This document shows, in pieces, positions 43,842 through 51,370 of a stretch of 64,000 bases of DNA. Under the pieces are notes generated by a model. The model did no database searches. It was not told the origin of the DNA and was given only the letters and a program-made list of their open reading frames with translations. The position numbers and the translations under genes are program-made. Numbering within the stretch: the first letter of the stretch is position 1; each line of letters starts with the position of its first letter. Source of the stretch: Eutrophocola sp964503965 (lineage in GTDB: Bacteria > Pseudomonadota > Gammaproteobacteria > Pseudomonadales > Pseudohongiellaceae); assembly GCA_964503965.1 (NCBI GenBank), contig CAZDCK010000003.1, positions 1 through 64,000 on the forward strand. The letters run 5' to 3'.

Positions 43842-44656
43842 TCCTGGTCACCATTTTCCGGTACCTGAAGGTGGCGGATGAGGTAGTTGTCACAATAGTT
43901 TTGTGTATCCAGCACAAGACGGTCCTGCAGCAGTTGTAGTTGATAAAGCAGGAACATGATCAGGATGCTGACTACCAGTGCGATGAATGTAGAGTTGAAG
44001 GCCACGCCCAGGCTGACGGTAACGCCAACAATGTCTCCACTTACTGCACGGTGAGCCTGGCCGAGCGCTTCACCGATACCACGGACTGTGCCGAGGAAGC
44101 CGATGGATGGAATGGCCCAGGCGATATAGCGGACTATGGTCAGTTCACTTTCCAGTCTTTCTGCTTCTGTGGCACAGATATCCTTGATGACGGAAGCAAC
44201 ATCCGTGATGCTGCGGGTGGAGCCAAAACGTTGCAGGGCTGCCAGTAAAGCCCGGGGGAGCAGATATTCCCTTTCCTGTTGCGGCAGGGCCTGGACAGGC
44301 CTTGCATAGTCACGGACATCTTCCGGCAATATACTCATTCCTTCCGACAGATTGAGCAGAGAGCGGTCAAGCAGCTTGTTTTCATTCCTGTTGCGATAGA
44401 CTTTCAGACCTATGATGGACATTGCCCAGAGCATCAGGATGATACAGGTCTCCTGTTCAAAATCCTTCATGACAACATAGAGCGAGCGTTCGCCGACGTA
44501 TTCCGGGTCGGCTGCCTGAAGAACCTGCTGCTGTTCTATGATGGCATCGGCATTGGGCCTGATTACAGCCACATAAACGGCATGTACCACAATCACGGAA
44601 ATGATCAGGGCAAAGACCTGGTAGATAAAATCTGAAATGATTCCCTGTTGTTTCAT
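43838..44656 (-). CDS. MotA/TolQ/ExbB-type proton channel protein
   Basis: 272 residues. Four hydrophobic helices at about 10-32, 70-88, 176-200 and 209-239. IGFLGTVRGIGEALGQA (about 185-201) and GVTVSLGVAFNSTFIALVVS carry the channel signature of TolQ/ExbB/MotA, in which a pentamer surrounds two partner helices bearing the proton Asp. Unlike tolQR or exbBD loci, no ExbD/TolR gene follows. The vWA proteins two genes downstream carry the matching helix. It overlaps the Hsp70-like gene by four bases and follows a short gap after the small secreted gene. Confidence 0.85.
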   Translation of the reverse strand: MKQQGIISDFIYQVFALIISVIVVHAVYVAVIRPNADAIIEQQQVLQAADPEYVGERSLYVVMKDFEQETCIILMLWAMSIIGLKVYRNRNENKLLDRSLLNLSEGMSILPEDVRDYARPVQALPQQEREYLLPRALLAALQRFGSTRSITDVASVIKDICATEAERLESELTIVRYIAWAIPSIGFLGTVRGIGEALGQAHRAVSGDIVGVTVSLGVAFNSTFIALVVSILIMFLLYQLQLLQDRLVLDTQNYCDNYLIRHLQVPENGDQE

Positions 44657-44691
44657 AATAGTGCCTTATACGATGTCTGTTTATTTTCCGG

Positions 44692-44958
44692 TCAAATATC
44701 CACCGGAAATGCTACAGGCAGGTCTTCTGTTATCCGCACACTGGGGATAAAATTTTCATCCTCTGGCCTTGTAAGACCATCTTCTGCTGGAAGATTCGGG
44801 GCCTGACCGTTTTCTTCCTGCGATTCTTCTGTGGCTGTTTCGTTACTGCCCTGTACGGTGCTTTCGGTTTCCTCTTCAGCGGCATAGACCGGAGAGAGCA
44901 GGTAGAGCAGGTAAAGACCAGAGAGTAAGAATACCGTGATGCGTTTCATGGCTTTCAT
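44692..44958 (-). CDS. Small secreted acidic protein
   Basis: 88 residues. An N-terminal signal peptide (KRITVFLLSGLYLLYLLSPVYA, about 23 residues before AEE) is followed by a low-complexity acidic stretch (EEETESTVQGSNETATEESQ) and a tail of PEDENFIPSVRITEDLPVAFP. No fold recognised. Its start overlaps the stop of the PEGA/SUMF1 gene in the sequence ATGA, so it is translated with it. It may be a linker or accessory subunit of the complex. Confidence 0.55.
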   Translation of the reverse strand: MKAMKRITVFLLSGLYLLYLLSPVYAAEEETESTVQGSNETATEESQEENGQAPNLPAEDGLTRPEDENFIPSVRITEDLPVAFPVDI

Positions 44959-47042
44959 TCCAGGTACCGTGCAACCCTGAAACCTACATCATCCCGCACT
45001 TCATTGTTGTAGTCACGATAGGACAGCCGCAGTTCAGTCAGGGTGCCATGGGCCCAACTGGACCCACGAATAACATGATATGTACCATCTGTTGGACCTA
45101 ACGGATCCGTTTCAGTACGACCACCAATTTGTCCCGTGGAGCCATAGAAGTCATGGACCCACTCCGCTGCATTGCCACCCATGTCAAAAAAGCCGGAATT
45201 GTTGGGTGCGAAACTGCCAACGGGCGACGTGGCCAGAAATCCGTCGTTGTAATTGGCAATGATTCTTCCGAGGAAAACTCCTGCAGAAATATCAGCGTAA
45301 TTGCCGTGATTGGCTGGGGGTGGCATTTCAGCACCCCATGGAAATTTCAGCATGCTGGAAGGTTGACCATCCACCCTGGCGGCCCAGGCCCACTCAGCTT
45401 CCGAGGGCAGGCGGTATCCGGTACTTTCAGGATTGAAACCGGTTACCGAGTCGCCCTCCACCATATAGAAAGGGTCAAGTCCTTCCTGCTCACTTAGCCA
45501 GTTGCAGAAAAGTGCTGCCTGATCCCAGGTAATTCTGACGACAGGTTGGTTGTTGTTACTCAGGGTTCTTCCCTCCACCACACCAGAGGAGTGTTCCGGA
45601 TCAAACTGGGCAAACTGGGCATTGGTGACTTCCATGAGAGAAAGGTAGAAAGGCCTTTCAAGAGATACATTACGCAAGACTTCGTTGGCCTGGCGACCAG
45701 GTTCTCGGCGGGACGCGCCCATCTGGAAAGCACCAGGGTAGATAAGTTTCATGGACTGGCCTGCCGCATTGGTAATCATTGGCTTGATGGACTCCAGACG
45801 TTGCTGTTCCAGCGTCTTCATCACCACGTCGAGCTTTTGATCCAGTCCGGGTCTTGAGGTGAATTGTGTTTCGAAGGGAACATACCCTTCCCGACGAAAT
45901 TCCAGTAGCTGGGTGGCCGCTAGCAGTTCAACAGTCTGGTTACCGGTACCGACAAACTCGCCATTGATATACAGTTCCGCATCATCGGGAACAACGGTAA
46001 TTTCCACGGCATTGAGTATGGGGTTGAGATCTACATGCAGTGAGGTTTCTTCTTCCGGACGGGTTGTGATGGAGCGTTTTGTTTCTTCGTATCCATTGAG
46101 GAAAAAAGTCAGCTCATGGGTAGTTCCGGGAGGGACGGTGATTTCCAGGGGGGTTCGGCCCTGGTACTCGCCATCAAGCGTGACGTTGGCACTGGTCGGT
46201 GTGGATTGAAGGAGTACAAGCCCGTCTGCTTCCACCAGCTCAATCAGGGGGATTGTCATATCCTGGCGTGCAGTGACATTGATGGTATCTGTCCAGGCCT
46301 TATGGGCAGCCAGCTTCACCAGCAGTTCATGTTCTCCTTCAAGAACTTCAGCGACCAGGGGTGTTGTACCGATGTCTGTACCATCAATGGTAACAGTTGC
46401 ACCCGCGGGTGTTGTGTCGATACCGACATTGGCCCAGGCTGGCATCAGTTCGAACTCTACACCCTGGCTGGTCTGGCGTCCTTCGATGCTGATTGCCGTC
46501 TCAAGCGGTTCATACCTGTCAAGGGAGAGTGCCAATAGGTGGTCACCTGCTGCTATTTCATAATCTATCAGGGGAGTAGTCCCGACTTCAGTGCCGTCGA
46601 TGATCACGGCGGCTCCACTGGTATTTTCCGTTGTGACCGTCAGGAAACCTGGCAGTGGCTGCATATCAATAACAAAACTCTGTGCCTGTTGATCAGTGAC
46701 AGACAGGGTGGTGTCAACATCGTAATAGCCTTCCGCCTTGACGATAACGGGCAATCCGCCTTCAAGCACCAGGTATCTGGGGCCAATTTTTACAGCCATT
46801 GGATGATTGACTTCAACCACTGCAGTGCCAGGTGTCACATCAAGAAAAACGGAACGGGCTGACAGCACAAACCAGGCGGCTCCTGCAAAGATCAGCAGAA
46901 CCAGGAAGAGAGCAGCTTTTACGGGGCTGAGCTTGAAACTTAATTTTCGCGAGGAGGCATCGACAGGCGTAAAGTCAATAGGCTGAATAGGATCATCAAA
47001 GCCGTTGCCGGGGGCATCAATATTGTTCTTGTCATCTGCCAT
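44955..47042 (-). CDS. Membrane-anchored PEGA-repeat and SUMF1-domain protein
   Basis: 695 residues. Transmembrane helix at about 42-61 with a Pro/Asp-rich cytoplasmic start. Four to five PEGA repeats follow from about 70 to 410, each with a VIIDGTEVGTTPL-like strand (also VTIDGTDIGTTPL, VTLDGEYQGRTPL). The C-terminal part (about 425-693) is an FGE/SUMF1 fold: MEVTNAQFAQFD, RLPSEAEWAWAAR, MGGNAAEWVHDFYG and RGSSWAHGTL. The catalytic Cys pair of formylglycine-generating enzymes is missing, so it is likely binding or structural. Follows the TPR gene by 22 bases. Confidence 0.88.
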   Translation of the reverse strand: MADDKNNIDAPGNGFDDPIQPIDFTPVDASSRKLSFKLSPVKAALFLVLLIFAGAAWFVLSARSVFLDVTPGTAVVEVNHPMAVKIGPRYLVLEGGLPVIVKAEGYYDVDTTLSVTDQQAQSFVIDMQPLPGFLTVTTENTSGAAVIIDGTEVGTTPLIDYEIAAGDHLLALSLDRYEPLETAISIEGRQTSQGVEFELMPAWANVGIDTTPAGATVTIDGTDIGTTPLVAEVLEGEHELLVKLAAHKAWTDTINVTARQDMTIPLIELVEADGLVLLQSTPTSANVTLDGEYQGRTPLEITVPPGTTHELTFFLNGYEETKRSITTRPEEETSLHVDLNPILNAVEITVVPDDAELYINGEFVGTGNQTVELLAATQLLEFRREGYVPFETQFTSRPGLDQKLDVVMKTLEQQRLESIKPMITNAAGQSMKLIYPGAFQMGASRREPGRQANEVLRNVSLERPFYLSLMEVTNAQFAQFDPEHSSGVVEGRTLSNNNQPVVRITWDQAALFCNWLSEQEGLDPFYMVEGDSVTGFNPESTGYRLPSEAEWAWAARVDGQPSSMLKFPWGAEMPPPANHGNYADISAGVFLGRIIANYNDGFLATSPVGSFAPNNSGFFDMGGNAAEWVHDFYGSTGQIGGRTETDPLGPTDGTYHVIRGSSWAHGTLTELRLSYRDYNNEVRDDVGFRVARYLE

Positions 47043-47064
47043 TGCTGTTTCTGCCCGGGTCTGC

Positions 47065-48621
47065 CTACAGGATTTCTTCAGTACACTGAATAGTCACTCT
47101 TGGTGATTCGCCGTTAAAACCCACGACGAATTCTTCACGGACATCCCTGAAACCTTCCCTGACACCGACAGCCACATAGGCGCCGGGTGTGAGGTTCAGA
47201 GTCTGGTCGGTAAACTGCCCCAATTCACCAATTGTGTAGACTGTAACAGAGGTCAGGCCATCTGATTGCAGCTGGACAGTCACCGGCTCCGTGGCTCTTT
47301 CCAGATATCGGCGCATTGTAGATAGTTGGCCGGCTAGACGTGGCCAGTCACCGGTAATTTTGACCGCTTCGTTATAAATTCCCACTGCCTGCTGGTAAAC
47401 AGAGTCTTCGGCCAGCCGGAGAGGATCATTGTTGATGGTTTCCAGGTAGTTATCCAGATTGTGGCGACTATTGGCCTGGCTTCTGCCTGCACGGGCTGAC
47501 ACCACATTGGCATCTATTTCCAGGGCGGCTTCATATTCAGCCAGGGCCGTTGCCCATTGTTCCTGTTGGACATAGTTATCTGCTGCCCGCAGGTGCACAT
47601 TGATTGCACTGAGAGTCATTGCGCTGATGGTCTGCTCAAGTGCTGTGCTGGCTTCAGGAGAATTCGGTTTCAAACCAAGGGCATCCCTGAAAGCAGCTTC
47701 CGCCTCCTCGGGATTGTCGGCAGCCAGGGCAGTAAAGCCGCGAGACATGGTGGCGGAGAAGTCTCTGTCCAGGATGTCATTATTTGCCCTGGTAAGCCAC
47801 TCTGCAGCACTCTCATGAACCGGGTCGATGGCCAGGGCTTCGCGATAAAAATCACGCGCTTCTTCAAGCTGTCCTTCCTCATGCAGCGCCTGTCCGCGAG
47901 AGAGCAGGCCCAGAACCTCCTCCAAAAGTTGGGAGCGATCAAGGCCGGTGACAGCGTCACTGCTATCGGGATTAACCAGTACAGCCACACTGAATGAGGA
48001 TTCTGCCAGTTCAGCATCCCCATCAAGAATGGCCTGGTTACCGCGTGCCATGTATTCTTCAAATACCTGGGGCAGGCTTGCATCGAGGGCTTTAAGAATA
48101 TCGAGGCCCTGCTGATAATATTCCCGGGCATCGACGAAGTCCTGGTTACGGTAGGCCTCATCTCCTTGGGCCGCCAGGGAAAAAACGCTTGAGAATTCAT
48201 CTGCCGCCCAGGTCTGCGCTTCCTGCCCTTCCAGTGATTCCTGTAAATCCAGGAGTTCCGCAAGCACGTTCTGCGCGGCTTCACGCTGCCGAAGTTTCTG
48301 TGCTTCATCAAAAGGGGAAACGGTATTGGCAGGGGCGGCCTTATCCGGTTGGGGATCAACAACGACAACTCGGCTGGCCGCTGGCTCCGGCGGAGAGATG
48401 AACCGGGGTAAAACAAACACTACGCCACCAACCAGCACCAGCAGCAGGCCAAAGATTCCGCCAAGAATCAGTGTGTGCTTCTTTTTCTCTTCATCACTGC
48501 GCCGGATTTCCTCAACACCCAGTGGGGGTGGGGTACTGCTTTCAGCACTTTCCGCAGAGGCAGAGGTGCCACTCAGGTTAATGTCGGCAGGAGTGATTTT
48601 GTCAAAATCTGAATCAGCCAT
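47065..48621 (-). CDS. Membrane-anchored TPR protein
   Basis: 518 residues. A cytoplasmic N-terminus of about 50 residues (Ser/Glu-rich) leads to a transmembrane helix at about 51-71. A set of five or so TPR units follows from about 150 to 400, for example LLSRGQALHEEGQLEEARDF and ALAADNPEEAEAAFRDAL. The end is a beta-rich tail. The TPR part would be periplasmic if the helix runs in-to-out. It lies 22 bases before the PEGA/SUMF1 gene. Confidence 0.85.
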   Translation of the reverse strand: MADSDFDKITPADINLSGTSASAESAESSTPPPLGVEEIRRSDEEKKKHTLILGGIFGLLLVLVGGVVFVLPRFISPPEPAASRVVVVDPQPDKAAPANTVSPFDEAQKLRQREAAQNVLAELLDLQESLEGQEAQTWAADEFSSVFSLAAQGDEAYRNQDFVDAREYYQQGLDILKALDASLPQVFEEYMARGNQAILDGDAELAESSFSVAVLVNPDSSDAVTGLDRSQLLEEVLGLLSRGQALHEEGQLEEARDFYREALAIDPVHESAAEWLTRANNDILDRDFSATMSRGFTALAADNPEEAEAAFRDALGLKPNSPEASTALEQTISAMTLSAINVHLRAADNYVQQEQWATALAEYEAALEIDANVVSARAGRSQANSRHNLDNYLETINNDPLRLAEDSVYQQAVGIYNEAVKITGDWPRLAGQLSTMRRYLERATEPVTVQLQSDGLTSVTVYTIGELGQFTDQTLNLTPGAYVAVGVREGFRDVREEFVVGFNGESPRVTIQCTEEIL

Positions 48622-48670
48622 GGCTTGCTGCTCGAATGAGCCCTGACCCGGGTCAGCTCATGTATCGCTA

Positions 48671-49861
48671 CTAATTCGAGCTTGTGGCCTCCCCGATTTC
48701 ATTGGCATAAATATCGGCAAGAATTTCACGGAACTGCTCGTACTGTGCCTCTACGGAACCATTAAGCGTAATGGTCCGTTCTTCCAGCTCAATAGTCTGG
48801 GGTGCGATTTCCATTTCCAGTGAATTGCCAAGTTCGGCCAGGGCTTCGACATGCATCTGCCTCTCATCACCCTTGTTGAAGGCATCCCTGATGAGCCAGC
48901 CACCGCTGGCAAGGATAACCGGGGAAGAATAATAGGCAGCCGCATTGTTGCTCTGAGTTGCTGCAAGGCCACCAAGAATGGCTGCGACACCCATGATCAT
49001 GTTGCGCCTGGCATCTGCCTGAAGCTTGTCCATGGCCATGACTTCCTCGTAACTCATGCGACGAAACTCCGTATAGGGTGTTTCCATCTGGCGGACAAAA
49101 TTGGAATAGTAATCCTGCAGGGCATCTACGTAGAGGTAGTCGCGTTCCCGAATATTCTCGATGCGGGCCATGATGGGATCATTCTGGGCCGGCAGGCGTT
49201 TAACCTCGATTTCCCCATTGCGGTTTTCCTCCAGGTAGTCATCAAAAACCTGGGGAGCAAAGTCCCGGGCAAACTGCAGTCGCGAAATTGTCCTGATACT
49301 GGCAATATCCTGGCCGGAGATGTTGCGCTCCTTATAGGCCAGCAGGTCGTTGGCAATCTTGTTGAAGAGTCCCTGGAAGGCATCTTCGTTACGACGCATG
49401 CGGGGGTCATAGCTGTACTTGCTGACCACCTCTTCATATTCTTTCTCAAACCAGGTTTTTCCTGAGGCATCCCGCACATTTACCTGCACACGCATGGTTT
49501 CACCGTCAGACTGCAGAATGGTTCCGGTAATACCAACGTCTGAACTGGACAGGTCACCGGGGATGACACGTACCACCCCCCAGTTGCCACTGTTTTGCAG
49601 TGCCTGGGCAAGATGATAGGAAGCAAAATAGGTTTCTGCCATGCGCACATCGGAAAACGTCAGCTCTTCCCGGTTCTTGGGAATATCATCAAGGCCGGGA
49701 CTGAAGATGCCGATACCGATATCCAGCAGCTCTGCCTCCGATGGTGGGGTCTCATCCACCACAATTGGCGTGAAGGATGTACTTTTCACGGTTTGCGTGG
49801 CACAGGAAGCCAGTCCTGCTGCCAGGAAAATGACAAAAAGAGGCTGTAAAAGTCTGCCCAT
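48671..49861 (-). CDS. Large lipoprotein of unknown function
   Basis: 396 residues. Lipobox LASC (Cys 20) after a hydrophobic start, QPLFVIFLAAGLASC. The mature part begins with a region (about 30-150) with the flavour of CsgG/LPP20-like lipoprotein folds (SSDVGITGTILQSDGETMRV) and ends in a helical C-terminus with EEVMAMDKLQADARRNMIMG and a glycine/alanine stretch. Start could also be 49873. No named family recognised. Located between the serine-rich lipoprotein and the TPR gene. Confidence 0.65.
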   Translation of the reverse strand: MGRLLQPLFVIFLAAGLASCATQTVKSTSFTPIVVDETPPSEAELLDIGIGIFSPGLDDIPKNREELTFSDVRMAETYFASYHLAQALQNSGNWGVVRVIPGDLSSSDVGITGTILQSDGETMRVQVNVRDASGKTWFEKEYEEVVSKYSYDPRMRRNEDAFQGLFNKIANDLLAYKERNISGQDIASIRTISRLQFARDFAPQVFDDYLEENRNGEIEVKRLPAQNDPIMARIENIRERDYLYVDALQDYYSNFVRQMETPYTEFRRMSYEEVMAMDKLQADARRNMIMGVAAILGGLAATQSNNAAAYYSSPVILASGGWLIRDAFNKGDERQMHVEALAELGNSLEMEIAPQTIELEERTITLNGSVEAQYEQFREILADIYANEIGEATSSN

Positions 49862-49927
49862 GTTTATCACCATATATGTTGTCTCATTTATTATCCTAGA
49901 TTGGGCCGGAAGCCATGGAGTCAAGGG

Positions 49928-51043
49928 TTATTCCTGGCCGAGACCGGTGTAGGCCCTGTATTCATCCCAGAGTTTTTCCCGGAGTTCAGGATCAGGTTCT
50001 CGCATGGCGGCTTCCCTGAGCTGGCGGGCTACTACATCATCGTTATTGCCGCCGGGAATGTCCTCGGGAACCGGGAATGTCTCTTCCTGCTGATTGCTGA
50101 AGTCCCCTTCGCGGCTTACATTGCCTGCTTGCATGATGCCACCGCCAGTAGAGCCTTCTGGTGCTGACGCAATAATCAGGGGACCACCGGCCTGTCCGTC
50201 CTGGTCACCACCACCAGCGCCACCACCATTACCGGACATGACGTCGCTGCCGGCCTCATCAGCCTGTGATTGAACACGTTCCCTTTCACCGAGAATCATG
50301 CCATCAAATTCGGCAAAGCCTTCATTAAGGCGTGCATCAAGGGCTGCGCGACGTTCGGCAGCAGTCATTACTTCACCACGACCCGAAGACAGGTCGGCAA
50401 AAGGATCATCACCGCTGCCCTGGCCTGTCTGGCCCCCTGCCGCACCGGAATCCTGCCCATTCTCAAAACCGCCCTGCTGGCCGCTTGCACCTGCTGACTC
50501 GAAACCGCCGTTATCAAAACCTGCATTTCCGCTGGTTGATTCGTTGCCTGACTGGTCACCGCTAATGGTCCCGGTTTCGCCTGGCCCCTGATTTGCTGAT
50601 GTACTTTGTTGTCCCTGGCTCCCAGCTACCTGGGGGGATGTTTCAAATCCTCTATCGGCGGGGGACTGGTTTCCTGTCGGATTACTCGAGCTTGAACTGC
50701 TTGCCTGGCTGGAGGAACTGCCTGAACTACTGCTTTGGCTGCCAGGGTTGGAGGCACTTGAACTGGAACTGCTTGCTGTGGACATACTTGGGGTCGAGGG
50801 CGAGCTCGAGGAACTGCTTGGCATGCCTGGCGATGAGCTGGGCATGCTCGAGGGTGAACTGCTGGAGCTGGAGCTGGGTGAAGAGCTGGAAGACGAGCTC
50901 GAGGAAGAACTGGATGATGAGCTTGAAGAAGAGCTGGAGGATGAACTGGACGTTGACTGGCAACTGGCCAGCACTAAGACTGAAATGCCCAGGAATATAG
51001 CGGCTATGGGCTTGTTAAATACTTTCATCTTGCTCGATTTCAT
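49928..51043 (-). CDS. Serine-rich low-complexity lipoprotein
   Basis: 371 residues. Lipobox LASC (Cys 28) after IAAIFLGISVLVLASC. Directly behind it come 24 consecutive Ser residues and then Ser/Pro/Met-rich and Gly/Gln/Asn-rich stretches up to about 220. All six Ser codons are mixed in the run, so it is kept by selection on the protein rather than by simple slippage. The last 150 residues are charged and helical (MTAAERRAALDARLNEGF, EPDPELREKLWDEYRAYTG). First gene of the cluster; a linker or surface tether role is inferred. Confidence 0.75.
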   Translation of the reverse strand: MKSSKMKVFNKPIAAIFLGISVLVLASCQSTSSSSSSSSSSSSSSSSSSSSSSSSPSSSSSSSPSSMPSSSPGMPSSSSSSPSTPSMSTASSSSSSASNPGSQSSSSGSSSSQASSSSSSNPTGNQSPADRGFETSPQVAGSQGQQSTSANQGPGETGTISGDQSGNESTSGNAGFDNGGFESAGASGQQGGFENGQDSGAAGGQTGQGSGDDPFADLSSGRGEVMTAAERRAALDARLNEGFAEFDGMILGERERVQSQADEAGSDVMSGNGGGAGGGDQDGQAGGPLIIASAPEGSTGGGIMQAGNVSREGDFSNQQEETFPVPEDIPGGNNDDVVARQLREAAMREPDPELREKLWDEYRAYTGLGQE

Positions 51044-51370
51044 GTCGTTCTACCTTTGACTCCTGTGTTTCAACCCGATGATGGCGGCGTATGTGTTAAC
51101 CAAGGCAGAAAGCCCGTAAAGTGCGGCTTTGAACAGGCTATCCTCCGTCTTAGGGGCAGTCAGGTCAACCTTTTACGGAAAAAACTGTCTTTCCGGATTG
51201 CCATGGCCTTCAGCGTCAGCAATCTCTTGGTAAAACCGGTGTCCCTGCAGCCTGATTCAAATATTGCCTAATTTACCCTGAACAGGGTCTTAATCGTCGG
51301 GAATGCCTACTGCCATTAGATCGCATTGGTCGCTGAAAATTGCGAGATCATCAGTACTGAAGGGGGGGGG
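51044..51370. other. 327-bp gene-free stretch with a nine-G run
   Basis: It lies between the first gene of the 12-gene cluster (minus, start 51043) and the 3' end of the hydantoinase gene, so it probably holds the cluster promoter. On the minus strand a TTGACC lies near 51163-51170 but without a good -10 partner. G9 occupies 51362-51370, directly beside the hydantoinase stop. No hairpin or gene was recognised. Confidence 0.4.

Noticed and set aside
42909..43868. 319-residue plus-strand frame inside the Hsp70-like gene
   Set aside because: It is antisense to a gene with a clear context and coupled start; it shows no domain and its composition is not protein-like.
43838..44656. Zorya anti-phage system
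   Set aside because: A ZorA-like channel alone is not enough: no OmpA-domain ZorB and no ZorC, ZorD or ZorE-like gene is present in the window.
50748..51059. Long plus-strand frame rich in Leu/Glu/Asp opposite the serine-rich gene
   Set aside because: It is the mirror of the Ser codon run read on the other strand, with an odd composition, no ribosome site and no family match.
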